A stretch of DNA of 47,731 bases from NCBI RefSeq assembly GCF_900100665.1, contig NZ_FNCS01000023.1:1-47731 (forward strand), in the 5' to 3' direction. The notes below the pieces were generated by a model that did no database searches, was not told where the DNA came from, and was given only the letters and a program-made list of their open reading frames with translations. The position numbers and the translations under genes were made by a program. Source of the stretch: Pelagibacterium luteolum. GTDB taxonomy: Bacteria; Pseudomonadota; Alphaproteobacteria; Rhizobiales; Devosiaceae. Below, one piece after another: positions 7,927-16,205 of the stretch; position 1 is the first letter of the stretch, and each line of letters starts with the position of its first letter.

Positions 7927-9159
7927 CTACTTCCGCTCTTCCGGCGGCTTGATGTGGCGGAACTGCGCAAGCAGCAGCAGGTCGTAGGTGATCTTGAGCA
8001 CGCCGCAGATCAGGAACGGCCAAGCCTTGTAGGATGCGGCGAACAAGGCGCCGGCGAGTGCGGGACTGGCAGCCGCGGCGAGGCTGCGGGGGACGGAGGT
8101 GAAGCTCGCGGCGGCGGCGCGTTCCGCCTCTGTCACCACGGCCATGACGTAGGACGAACGCGTCGGCACGTCCATCTGGGAGAGCGCTGCTCGGATCAGC
8201 AGCAGGGCAAGCGCAACGCCCAGGTTGGGGGCGAGCGCCGCCAGCATCAGGGCGATGCTGGAGGGAATGTGGGTGAACACCATCGTGTTGATGAGCCCGA
8301 TGTGCCGCGACAGCCAGGCGGCGACCGGGAAAGAGAAAGCCGACAGTACACCCGACCAGAAGAAGAACACACCGGCGGCAGACAGCGACAGGTCGAACCG
8401 CTCGAACAGCCAGAGCGCCAGCAGCGACTGCACGACGAACCCGCCGGCAAAGGCGTCGAGGCTGAAGAGTGCCGCGAGCCTGAAGACGATGGCGCGGGAG
8501 GGACCAAGCGCGGCGGCGGCCTCGCTTGCGGGCGGGCGCTTCGGGATGCGTGCATAGAACACGCCACCCAGGAGCCCGACAACCGCGTAGAGGACGAACA
8601 TCAGCTTGATCGCCGTGAGCTGGCCGAGCCCGACCGTGGTCATCACATCGGGAATGGCCGAGGCGAGCGCGCCGACGGCGCTTGCGAGCGCTCCTACAAG
8701 GCTGTAGCGCGCGAACATCCTCGTCCGGTTGGCGTCACTCACTTCCCGCGTCAGCGCCGCGTGCTCGATCGGCACGAACACGCTCACACTGCCGGCCGAC
8801 GGGTTGATCGTACCGGCGAAGGCGACGACCAGCAGGAGCGCATAATCGTGAACCACGGCGAAAGCGACGCCGGTTGCGATCATCAGGCTCGCGGCCGCAA
8901 GCAGAAGCTGGCGATGATCGAAACGCGGGCCGAGGAAGCCGACCGCGATGGTCAGCAGCGCCGAGCCGAGCAGCGATGCGGTGGCGATGATGCCGACCTG
9001 GAGCGGCGAGAACCCCAAAGCGAGCAAATAGACCGGCAACAGGACCGCCACGAAGCCGTCGCCGAAGTCGCGTAAGGCGCGTGCCGCGAGGAGATGGGTC
9101 GCCGGACCGAGCAATTGCCTCGGTGGGGCGCTTAGTTTGGATCTCGCGTACAACCGCAT
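7927..9159 (-). CDS. MFS transporter
   Basis: 410 residues with about 12 predicted membrane segments in two six-helix halves. The first half begins after 'RALRDFGDGFVAVLLPVYLLALG' and has an MFS motif-A-like loop ('GFLGPRFDHRQLLL'). The second half starts near residue 210 after a cytoplasmic linker ('YARIPKRPPASEAAAALGPS'). The substrate cannot be predicted; this type (DNRTRMFARY and MDVPTRSSYVMAVV loops) is common among putative drug or metabolite exporters. It lies downstream of the DUF1259-chrA-chrB block on the same strand after a 115-base gap, so it may be the last gene of that transcript. Confidence 0.88.
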   Translation of the reverse strand: MRLYARSKLSAPPRQLLGPATHLLAARALRDFGDGFVAVLLPVYLLALGFSPLQVGIIATASLLGSALLTIAVGFLGPRFDHRQLLLAAASLMIATGVAFAVVHDYALLLVVAFAGTINPSAGSVSVFVPIEHAALTREVSDANRTRMFARYSLVGALASAVGALASAIPDVMTTVGLGQLTAIKLMFVLYAVVGLLGGVFYARIPKRPPASEAAAALGPSRAIVFRLAALFSLDAFAGGFVVQSLLALWLFERFDLSLSAAGVFFFWSGVLSAFSFPVAAWLSRHIGLINTMVFTHIPSSIALMLAALAPNLGVALALLLIRAALSQMDVPTRSSYVMAVVTEAERAAAASFTSVPRSLAAAASPALAGALFAASYKAWPFLICGVLKITYDLLLLAQFRHIKPPEERK

Positions 9160-9274
9160 CGGCGCTCAGTTCAAATGGATTATCGCATGTCCGGTTGCCG
9201 GCTGATCCGCTCTCCGCAGCTCGCAGCCCGATCCCTGTCGCCGGGGGGGCCAAACGGGCGACCACCTCGACCAA

Positions 9275-10141
9275 TTATGGCGAACAGCACGCGTCATCGG
9301 ACTGGACCTGTTTCTGGGTTGCCAAGGCACGGCCCAAAATAGTGGCCAGGTCAGTGGCTTTGCCGATGCCCCAATAGTGGAGGAAGATGATCCGGGGTTC
9401 CTCAAAAAACATGTGGTTGTGGACGGCGACCACCTCGATCCCGCCGGCGCGAAGTTCCCGGATAATCGGAGCGACTTCGAGTTCGAGCATCGCGAAGTCG
9501 CCGCACACCGCGGCCCGCTCCTCAGTGCCTTGGAATGCCGCCCAGGTGTTGTATCCCATCACCGAGTTGATTTCCAAACCGCCGCAGCGGCTGCATCTGA
9601 CGGGAACCTCCGGGCGCCCCAGCGTGAATTTGAAGACCCCGTCCTTGAGTTCGCCCGGGGCGCCGATGATGTCTTCCAACTGCCTGGTATCCAGTTGGTT
9701 GGGGACCTCCTTGATGGCAGGGTTGACGGGACGAGCCTGGCGAACCGTTTCGACTGCATCCAGTATTTTGCGAACACCTTGTCCCAATGTGGCTTCGTCG
9801 GCCGTAGCTTCGATGTGCATGAACAGCACCTCGGGCTGCGCGCGGATGAAGTGGTTGTGCAGCGCGGTCACATAGAATCCCCCCTCGATTGCTGCGGAAA
9901 CGGCAACACCGACTTCGTCTTCCATCAGAACGATGTCGCCCATCACCGTCGTCTGCTCAGTGCCTTTGCGGAACGCTGCCCAAGTGGTCAGGCCCATAAA
10001 GGGAACTATCTCAAAGCCATCCACAGTCACCTTTACATCGCTGCGCGGCACCGACATTTTGAGTACGTCGCCGGTCATTGTTCCCGCGATACCTGCAGCC
10101 GCCTCAAGGTTTTTTTGATCCAACATAGTGCCATCAGTCAT
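9275..10141 (-). CDS. Cytoplasmic DUF1259 protein next to chrA
   Basis: 288 residues from ATG 10141, without a signal peptide, unlike the exported DUF1259 protein at 868-1746. It has the same duplicated design with HxH...H motifs: H95/H97/H109 ('ALHNHF', then 'LFMHI') and again in the second half ('AVHNHMFFEEPR', then 'FLHYWG') with identical spacing. A CxxC pair ('RCSRCGG') sits in the middle and CC near the C terminus, which adds possible metal ligands. It is 41 bases downstream of chrA copy 2 and co-directional, so very likely in the chrB-chrA-DUF1259 transcript. A role in sensing, binding or delivering a metal or oxyanion is inference. Confidence 0.87.
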   Translation of the reverse strand: MTDGTMLDQKNLEAAAGIAGTMTGDVLKMSVPRSDVKVTVDGFEIVPFMGLTTWAAFRKGTEQTTVMGDIVLMEDEVGVAVSAAIEGGFYVTALHNHFIRAQPEVLFMHIEATADEATLGQGVRKILDAVETVRQARPVNPAIKEVPNQLDTRQLEDIIGAPGELKDGVFKFTLGRPEVPVRCSRCGGLEINSVMGYNTWAAFQGTEERAAVCGDFAMLELEVAPIIRELRAGGIEVVAVHNHMFFEEPRIIFLHYWGIGKATDLATILGRALATQKQVQSDDACCSP

Positions 10142-10182
10142 AGCCAGTCTCCTTCCGAAGGGATGTCACTCACGCAGGCTGC

Positions 10183-11598
10183 CTAAAGTGTTCCCGAAAC
10201 GAGCCCAGAGAGCAAACCTGCGCCCGAACAGGCGGCAAGCACCGGCAGCATGCCGACCTTGAAGCGGAACACGGCGATCAGCGCGCCGAGGGTGAGCACG
10301 AGCGAGGCCACGTTGACCGAGCTCAGGACCGGCACATCGACGCTCATGCCGAAGCCGCTCACCTCGATCAACTCGCCGAAGAGCACGTGCAACCCGAACC
10401 ACACCGCGAGATTGAGGATGACGCCGACGACGGCCGCTGTGATCGTCGCCAGCGCCGCCGACAGCGCCCGGTTGCTGCGCAGCGCCTCGACAAAGGGCGC
10501 GCCGAGAAAGATCCACAGGAAGCAGGGCGTAAAGGTCACCCAGGTGGTGAGCAGGCCACCGAGCGTGGCCGCCAGCAACGGATCGAGCGATCCGGGCGCG
10601 CGGAAGGCGCCCATGAAGCCCACGAACTGCGTGACCATGATGAGCGGCCCAGGCGTGGTCTCGGCCATTCCGAGCCCGTCCAGCATCTCTCCGGGCTGGA
10701 GCCAGTGATAGGTCTCCACGGCCTGCTGCGCGACATAGGCAAGAACGGCATAGGCGCCGCCGAAGGTCACCACGGCCATCTTGGAGAAGAAAACGGCAAT
10801 GTCGGCAAAGACATTGCCGGGACCGAGCGCGGCAAGAAGGGCCGCAACCGGTGCGAGCCACAGAATGAGGAAAACACCCGCGATCTTCAGCGCCCAGGCG
10901 AGCGAGGGCCGCGCATGAGCGGGGATCGTCTCCCCGAGGACACTGTCCGCGTCGGCAACCTGCTTGTCACCCACCTTGCCGTGCCCGTTGGCGGCAAGGA
11001 AGGGCGCAAGGCCCGCGCGCCCGCCGGCAAAGCCGATGATGGCCGCGGTCAGGATGATCAGGGGAAACGGCACCTGGAAGAAGAAGATGGCGATGAAGGC
11101 GGCGGCGGCCAGCGCCACCATGACGTTGTTCTTGAGGGCGCGCTTGCCGACCCGCACGACGGCCTCGAGCACGATGGCGAGCACCGCCGCCTTCAGCCCG
11201 AAGAACAGCGCCTCTACGGCACCGACATTGCCGAAGAGCGCATAGATCCAGCTCAGTGCCATGATAGCGACAACGCCCGGTAGCACGAACAGCGTGCCGG
11301 CCACGAGCCCGCCCTTGGTTTTGTGGAGGAGCCAGCCGATATAGACGGCGAGCTGTTGCGCCTCCGGTCCCGGCAGGAGCATGCAATAGTTGAGCGCATG
11401 CAGGAAGCGGTTCTCGCCGATCCAGCGCTTCTCCTCGACGATGATCCGGTGCATCACAGCGATCTGCCCGGCGGGGCCGCCGAAGGAAAGCGCCGCTACT
11501 CGAGCCCAGACGCGCACGGCCTCTCCGAAAGGGATGCCGTGGTCGGGCGCTTCGTCGCGCCCGATGGATTGTGTGTCGTTGCTTGCGACCTTGTTCAT
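10183..11598 (-). CDS. chrA: Chromate transporter ChrA (copy 2, two-domain)
   Basis: 471 residues from ATG 11598, preceded by AGGGA. A GTG at 11619 that overlaps the chrB stop is an alternative start giving seven more residues. Both CHR halves are present: 'AALSFGGPAGQIAVMHR' and 'NYCMLLPGPEAQQLAVYIGW' in the first, 'AVVTFGGAYAVLAYVAQQ' and 'GMAETTPGPLIMVTQFVGF' in the second, with a hydrophilic linker near 220. It is a membrane chromate efflux protein. Directly downstream of chrB, the classic chrBA order, and followed by a DUF1259 gene. It keeps the canonical PGP in both halves, whereas copy 1 has LPAP in the second. Confidence 0.96.
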   Translation of the reverse strand: MNKVASNDTQSIGRDEAPDHGIPFGEAVRVWARVAALSFGGPAGQIAVMHRIIVEEKRWIGENRFLHALNYCMLLPGPEAQQLAVYIGWLLHKTKGGLVAGTLFVLPGVVAIMALSWIYALFGNVGAVEALFFGLKAAVLAIVLEAVVRVGKRALKNNVMVALAAAAFIAIFFFQVPFPLIILTAAIIGFAGGRAGLAPFLAANGHGKVGDKQVADADSVLGETIPAHARPSLAWALKIAGVFLILWLAPVAALLAALGPGNVFADIAVFFSKMAVVTFGGAYAVLAYVAQQAVETYHWLQPGEMLDGLGMAETTPGPLIMVTQFVGFMGAFRAPGSLDPLLAATLGGLLTTWVTFTPCFLWIFLGAPFVEALRSNRALSAALATITAAVVGVILNLAVWFGLHVLFGELIEVSGFGMSVDVPVLSSVNVASLVLTLGALIAVFRFKVGMLPVLAACSGAGLLSGLVSGTL

Positions 11599-11615
11599 CG
11601 ATCCATCCCTGTGCG

Positions 11616-12596
11616 TCACCGGCGCTTCTTGCGGAAATACTGGTAAAGGTTATCGAAGACGGGTGCTCCCTGAGCGATGCGCGCCTCGTCGTCCGCATGA
11701 GCGATCGCGATGCCGGCGATGAGATGAGCAATACCGGCCGCTTCCTCGCGCGCGAACTTGCCGTCTTTCAGGTCGATGTCATGGACGATCTCGGCGAGCG
11801 CCTGGAGGGCCGGGTCGTCGAGATCGACGCGGGCAAGCAGCACTTCGAAGCTGCAGCGGTCGCCCTCGTGGGTGAACTCGCCTTCGAACATGTCGAAGCG
11901 CAACTCGCCCGGCTTAGGGACATAGTCCTTGCCCGGCACGAAGCGGATGACGGCATCGGAGTCGATGAAGCGGCGGATCAGCCAGCTGCAGGCGATGCGG
12001 TCGACGTGGACGCCTTTGCGCGTAACCCAGATGTGCCCCTTGAGGTCCGCAAGTGTCGGCGCAGCCTGTGGCTCTGCGGCGTCCAGGTCCTCGTTCGCCG
12101 TAAGCCGGCTCTCGAGTTCAGCGACGGCACCTTCCGCACCGAGTTGCCCGGTGGCGCCGAAGAAGTCGATCGCCATGACGTCGGCGAGCCGCTTGCGCAT
12201 GCGCCGGATCTGGTTGCGCGCTTCTGTCTTCTCCTCACCGCCCGCCGCCGCATCTAGCGTCTCTGCGAGCGCACGAGCCTCGTTCGCGATCGCCTCATAG
12301 TCAGCATCGCGCGCCGCATCGAACAGCGCCCGCGCCTGGTCGTCCGAAAGGCCATCGATCAGCCGCGCCTCGCACACCATCGCCTCGCCGCCGCCCTCGA
12401 CGATCTCCTTCAGGAGCCACGCGAAATCCTCCCGCGTCTCGGCGGTCGCCGGCAGCGCGTAGACGGTACTCTTTACTGCGACGGCGCCGATTCCCTGCAG
12501 CCGACGCCAGATCTTGACGCGCAGATAGGCCGGCTTGCTGGGAAGTTGGTGGATCAAAAGTAGCCATGGTTGGCTTGATGGCCGGTCGTCTTTCAT
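11616..12596 (-). CDS. chrB: Chromate resistance regulator ChrB
   Basis: 326 residues from ATG 12596. The N-terminal domain ('LLLIHQLPSKPAYLRVKIWR', 'GIGAVAVKSTVYALP') is the ChrB winged-helix-like part. A charged linker (about 95-160) follows, then the C-terminal chromate-resistance domain ('HIWVTRKGVHVDRIACSWLI', 'RCSFEVLLARVD', 'EAAGIAHLIAGI'). In characterised chr operons ChrB is a chromate-responsive regulator of chrA. The gene runs into chrA with a stop/start overlap or an 18-base gap. Its promoter must lie in the short AT-rich stretch 12597-12660, directly against the broken end of terC. Confidence 0.95.
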   Translation of the reverse strand: MKDDRPSSQPWLLLIHQLPSKPAYLRVKIWRRLQGIGAVAVKSTVYALPATAETREDFAWLLKEIVEGGGEAMVCEARLIDGLSDDQARALFDAARDADYEAIANEARALAETLDAAAGGEEKTEARNQIRRMRKRLADVMAIDFFGATGQLGAEGAVAELESRLTANEDLDAAEPQAAPTLADLKGHIWVTRKGVHVDRIACSWLIRRFIDSDAVIRFVPGKDYVPKPGELRFDMFEGEFTHEGDRCSFEVLLARVDLDDPALQALAEIVHDIDLKDGKFAREEAAGIAHLIAGIAIAHADDEARIAQGAPVFDNLYQYFRKKRR

Positions 12597-12667
12597 GAAA
12601 ATACCGTATCACTCAAGACATAGTTTGCAACACTTGTATCAAGAATATGAATTGAAAAAAGGGCCGC

Positions 12668-13273
12668 TCATCGAACCTTTCCCGCGACATCGGGTTGGCG
12701 CACAAAGAATTTCTCTCCGTGCAGCTCCTTTGATCATGTTCAGGTGCTTGCTCATGAATTGCACCGCAGCACTTTTTGGCATGTCGTGCTTCTTGTCGTC
12801 CGTGAACAGCATCTTGATGCCGGTCACAACGAGGAAGGCCGCGAAGAGGTAGAGGACCCACGAGAATTCGGTGATGATTGCCGAGCCGGCGGCGATCATG
12901 ATGGCGCGCAGGATCACGACACCGAGAATGCCGTACACCAGAACGCGATGCTGATAGGCGGGGGGGATGGCGAAGTAGGAAAAGATCATGGCGATGACGA
13001 AAATATTGTCCATCGCGAGGCTCTTTTCGACAACGAAGCCGGTCAGATATTCCATACCGGCCTGCGAGCCGAGCCATAGCCAGAAAATGCCACCGAAGCC
13101 AAGGCCAATGGTAATGTAGAACGCCGAAAGGCCGAGGGACTCCCCGACGCCGATCGCATGACTCTTGCGGTGCAGCACGCCCAGGTCGAAGCGAGCAGCA
13201 GCCCGACGCCCGCGACGAAAGCAAGTCAGGTCCAGACCGGCTTGCCCATGAAGTCGAGGAAAAGGAAGTCCAT
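12668..13273 (-). pseudogene. terC: TerC/Alx-family membrane protein, nonsense, frameshifted and truncated
   Basis: The natural start is ATG 13273 (MDFLFLDFMGKPVWT). Codon 16 is TGA, and a one-base shift follows near 13185 before the frame resumes as 'LHRKSHAIGVGESLGLS...'. The middle is well kept ('VVEKSLAMDNIFVIAMIFSY', 'LVVTGIKMLF'). After 'HLNMIKG' a second one-base shift leads to 'LHGEKFFVRQPDVAGKVR' in another frame, which stops at 12668. The C-terminal half, including the second acidic metal-site helices, is gone. The truncation point adjoins the chrB promoter, so insertion or recombination of chr DNA probably cut the gene. TerC proteins act in tellurite or Mn handling. Confidence 0.88.
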
Positions 13274-13295
13274 CTATATCACTCCCGCCGGTCGA

Positions 13296-13772
13296 TTACC
13301 GGTAGCCCCACGGTCGCATCGAGGCGACTTCTGCGAGCGCCTCTTCCTCGAAGGAGTGACGGATGCCGTCAGCTTCCAGTACCGACATGCAGATCTGGAT
13401 CAGCGATCTAAACTGCGGATTCGTGAGGTCTGCCGTAACGATGTAGGCGCGCGCCCTGCCGAGAGCCGAATCCCGGTCCGCAGCGAAGGCATGGGTGTGG
13501 GCTTCTATCTCGCGGGCAACATCGTCGGTCGAAAAGCCCTGCAGCATCGGATTTGTCCGAAATAGGGACACGATCCTGCGCCGCTCGGCATCGTCCGCCT
13601 CGCCGTCGGCATGGGCGATAATCATGGCCGCTGCAATGGCAGCTTCCATAAAGGCTTCCTGGCCCGCTACATCGGCCTCGGCCGCAAGCGTATGCCGATC
13701 AAGCCGGGCACGCAGCTCGGCGAGCGGGCGGCGAGCAAAGATGTCGTCGTCGTTCGAGTGGAATTTTGTCAT
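13296..13772 (-). CDS. terB: TerB-family tellurite-resistance-type protein
   Basis: 158 residues from ATG 13772. Helical cytoplasmic protein with the TerB signature: 'AAIAAAMIIAHADGEADDAE' (acidic DGExDDAE, metal-binding in TerB structures), 'FSTDDVAREIEAH', and near the end 'EADGIRHSFEEEALAEVA'. These acidic loops bind Ca2+-like cations in known TerB proteins. It is 22 bases upstream of the broken terC on the same strand, so a terB-terC pair once existed here. TerB itself looks intact. Confidence 0.9.
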   Translation of the reverse strand: MTKFHSNDDDIFARRPLAELRARLDRHTLAAEADVAGQEAFMEAAIAAAMIIAHADGEADDAERRRIVSLFRTNPMLQGFSTDDVAREIEAHTHAFAADRDSALGRARAYIVTADLTNPQFRSLIQICMSVLEADGIRHSFEEEALAEVASMRPWGYR

Positions 13773-14008
13773 GGCGGAACTCCTCTTGCCGTGTTTGACA
13801 AGGGACCTGCTCCACTACCAGTGAAGCGAGAAAAGCCGGCCCCTGAGGTGAACCGACATCGTGCGGGTTACGCACCAGAGGGGCCCGGATCACGGCTGAA
13901 GAGATAAAGACGCAAAAGCACCTTTCAAGAGCGGTTACGAGAATTTTTCGCCGCGTGTGGAGGTCGGGCGGTAGCTCGGCCGGTAGCCGATGTGGCGTAC
14001 ATAGACCT

Positions 14009-14211
14009 GGCGCTTGCCGGACTCCCTCCGACGCGCCGCGAGCAGGCTGGTGGCGAGTTCGGGCAGCGAGGTCCTGACAGCGACGATTGTGAGCCCGATA
14101 GCGGCTTCCGAAATGTCGAGGCCCACGGCAAGGTTGATGGCGGATGCGACCAGCAGTTACCCGCCTCCGGCGAGCAATACCAAACCGGCGACCGCTCCCA
14201 GCAGGAGCACT
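14009..14211 (-). pseudogene. Fragment of a Na+(cation)/Ca2+ exchanger
   Basis: Minus-strand reading gives 'VLLLGAVAGLVLLAGGG', an in-frame TAA (14157-14159), then 'LLVASAINLAVGLDISEAAI' followed by 'GLTIVAVRTSLPELATSLLAARR', the conserved alpha-repeat of CaxA/YrbG-type exchangers (usual form GTSLPELATS; here RTSLPELATS). Only this one repeat remains. The upstream edge coincides exactly with the start of the duplicated LysR-tail segment at 14212, a recombination joint. Confidence 0.82.
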
Positions 14212-14627
14212 GACACGGAAATGGCGCTGATCGAGGCCCTGCCCTGAGCCCGCTGCGGCCCGGCTAAGAGTCGTTCGCGAGCTTGAACATTGACCCGCGC
14301 GCTTTCCTTTCGATTCCACGTCGCATCCGTGACTCGATGTCATGGATTCATTGATCGACTTCTCCAGAGTTTCGCGCTTGGGCCACTGTGCAACCGAGGC
14401 ATTCCACTGCGTTGAAACGTCGTCTGGACTTATCCAAATTCTCGACGGGCAGGGAGGAGGAAATGATGAATATCTCGGGAGGAACCTCTGGTTAGGTCTG
14501 GTTGCCTTAGCCGAGTTGATCGTGATTGGCTATGCCACCAGCTGGTTCGGCGGCTCACCGCAACCCGCACCGCAGCAGTAAGAGTCCGCCTCGAAACTTG
14601 GCGGATGCCGTTTGGGCAACGGCCTGA
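14212..14627 (+). repeat. Degenerate second copy of the LysR-tail/small-ORF segment
   Basis: Closely resembles 34990-35412 in the same order: the tail of the LysR gene (GACACGGAAATGGCGCTGAT at 14212), the spacer 'GCATCCGTGACTCGATGTCA', the small ORF, and its downstream 'GATGCCGTT...AACGG'. The LysR tail carries an early stop and a deletion here. The intact copy is at 34-35 kb, so this is the degenerate one. Confidence 0.85.
14466..14581 (+). pseudogene. Frameshifted copy of the 39-residue membrane peptide gene
   Basis: Counterpart of the gene at 35250-35369. ATG 14466 follows a strong ribosome site (GGGAGGAGG) and begins MNISG, but one base is missing from the CGGGCAGGAAC stretch, so the frame breaks after five codons. 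The shifted frame continues as 'RNLWLGLVALAELIVIGYAT' and 'SWFGGSPQPAPQQ', still close to the intact peptide. An upstream in-frame ATG at 14342 could give a 79-residue fusion, but it has no good ribosome site. Confidence 0.75.
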
Positions 14628-14628
14628 A

Positions 14629-14682
14629 GGACACGCACGAGGCGTTCATCGAAGCCTCTGACGTTCGCGACGCGGCACGACG
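14629..14682 (+). repeat. Direct repeat flanking the DUF4010 gene, copy 1
   Basis: Starts GGACACGCACGAGGCGTTCA. The first 21 bases are identical to 16128-16148 and the next ~33 are similar. It overlaps the DUF4010 stop codon region at its edge. Confidence 0.75.
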
Positions 14683-14683
14683 C

Positions 14684-16000
14684 TCAGGCCATGATCATGC
14701 TGCTGATGGCAGCTGCAAACCACCACCCCGCCCAGACAGCGGCGGCGGTCAGCAGCAGGCCGCCGGCGACCGTCCAGCCGAACGGCGTCGCCCTTCCACG
14801 CAGGGCCAGGACGATCCGCACACCGGCATTCACGCTGATCGCTGCTGCCAGCGGCACGACCGCCTCGGACGCCGGCAACTGCCCGGCCACAACCAGCGAG
14901 GCCAGCGCAACCGCGGCGGACCCGGTGCTGACGAGCCCCGCGAGCGCGGCTGACAAGAGGACGGCCTCGCTCCCGAAACGGTCGTTCAACAAGGCGGAAA
15001 CGACGATCACCGTGGCCACAATCAGGGCAAAGTTGATGGCTTCCCGGACGCTGAAGATACGGCTGGGAAGTTCGAGCCCCTGGCCCTCGCCCCCGTCGCG
15101 CAATCCGAAACGCGCAAGCGTCACCCCGAAGAGCAGCGTAACCACCATCGGGACCAGCAGGACCGGGGCTGCAAGCGAAAACATCAAGGGGCTCAGGAAC
15201 AGCAGCACGATCCCTGTCTGCACGAGCGAGGAGACCGAGGAGAATGTCGCACCGGCGGCGGCCGGGTAGGTTTCGACCGGTCGATCCTGCACTTTCCTCG
15301 CCATGGCGACGACGGTCGCGGTGCTTGAAACGAACCCGGACAGAAAACCGCTCAATGGTAGGCCCAGCCGGTCACCGAAGACCCGTGTGCAGATGTGGCT
15401 GACCGCGCCGATCGCCATCACAAGGATGATGATGACGAACAGGTTCTGCGGGTTGATCGCCCCGCCCGGACCGAAGCCTTCGTTCGGCAGGATCGGGAGG
15501 ATCAAGAGCGCTGAGACGCCCAGGATCAGCCCGTCGCGGATCTCGAAATCGTTGAGTGCCGAGCGGCTGAACTCGCGCAGCACGGTGCGCGCGGCCAAGA
15601 GCGCCGCGACCAGAACGCCTGAGGCCGCCGCGAGGAAGGTGTGGTCGATCGACAGCGCACCCAGCACGACCACGATCAGCAGCGCAAGGCTGGTGGTCAG
15701 GCCCGCCTGCCGATCTGGCTGTGACAGATGCGTCACCATGCGCAGGCCGCCGATGACGGCGAGGGCGACGGAGAGCATCGGCCAGCCCCCGGCAATCTGA
15801 CTCAGCGCGCCGGTCAGCGAGGCGAGCGCGAAGGTGCGCACGCCTGCTGGGGCGGGGCCTCCGGGCTCGCCTGCATTCCGCTCGCGCTCGATCCCGATCA
15901 GAAGGCCGATGCCGAGGGCCTCGAGCAGCAATAAAGCCTGAGAGGTTTCCAAGGATATCCCGCCATATGTTACCGCACCCGCAAAAACGAGTTGGCCCAC
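14684..16000 (-). CDS. MgtC/SapB-DUF4010 type membrane protein
   Basis: About 438 residues. An N-terminal MgtC/SapB-like region ('ALLLLEALGIGLLIGIERER', 'GVRTFALASLTGALSQIAGG') is followed by a DUF4010 C-terminal part with about eight helices ('GLPLSGFLSGFVSSTATVVAMA' and 'LSAALAGLVSTGSAAVALASL', two similar membrane motifs). The role is unknown; Mg-related transport is only suggested by the MgtC link. The start is uncertain: GTG 16000 gives a plausible N terminus, TTG near 15950 is an alternative. It lies between two ~54-bp direct repeats, so it may have moved as a unit. Confidence 0.88.
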   Translation of the reverse strand: MGQLVFAGAVTYGGISLETSQALLLLEALGIGLLIGIERERNAGEPGGPAPAGVRTFALASLTGALSQIAGGWPMLSVALAVIGGLRMVTHLSQPDRQAGLTTSLALLIVVVLGALSIDHTFLAAASGVLVAALLAARTVLREFSRSALNDFEIRDGLILGVSALLILPILPNEGFGPGGAINPQNLFVIIILVMAIGAVSHICTRVFGDRLGLPLSGFLSGFVSSTATVVAMARKVQDRPVETYPAAAGATFSSVSSLVQTGIVLLFLSPLMFSLAAPVLLVPMVVTLLFGVTLARFGLRDGGEGQGLELPSRIFSVREAINFALIVATVIVVSALLNDRFGSEAVLLSAALAGLVSTGSAAVALASLVVAGQLPASEAVVPLAAAISVNAGVRIVLALRGRATPFGWTVAGGLLLTAAAVWAGWWFAAAISSMIMA

Positions 16001-16127
16001 GGTAGGCGGGTCAGGCTACTACAGCAATAAGGCCCACTTTGAATCCTTGGCCATGCCGTTTGGCAACTGACCTCTGTCCATGGAACGAGAGTACTTACCT
16101 CGCGCGGCCGATAGTGGCCCTGTTGAG

Positions 16128-16182
16128 GGACACGCACGAGGCGTTCATGGGAGCCACTGACGTTGGCACCGCGGCAAGATGG
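16128..16182 (+). repeat. Direct repeat flanking the DUF4010 gene, copy 2
   Basis: Same orientation as copy 1 at 14629, about 1.5 kb away. The shared core is GGACACGCACGAGGCGTTCA followed by GAGCC/AAGCC and CTGACGTT. Confidence 0.75.
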
Positions 16183-16205
16183 GTCGCCAGAACGGTATCC
16201 TGAGA

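Noticed and set aside
7900-9075. 391-codon plus-strand frame opposite the MFS gene
   Set aside because: The peptide is Arg/Glu/Gly/His-rich without domains, typical of a shadow; the MFS protein on the other strand has 12 clear helices.
14342-14581. 79-codon ORF ending in the small-peptide tail
   Set aside because: It joins spacer DNA to a frameshifted peptide and lacks a ribosome site; better read as a degenerate copy of 35250-35369.
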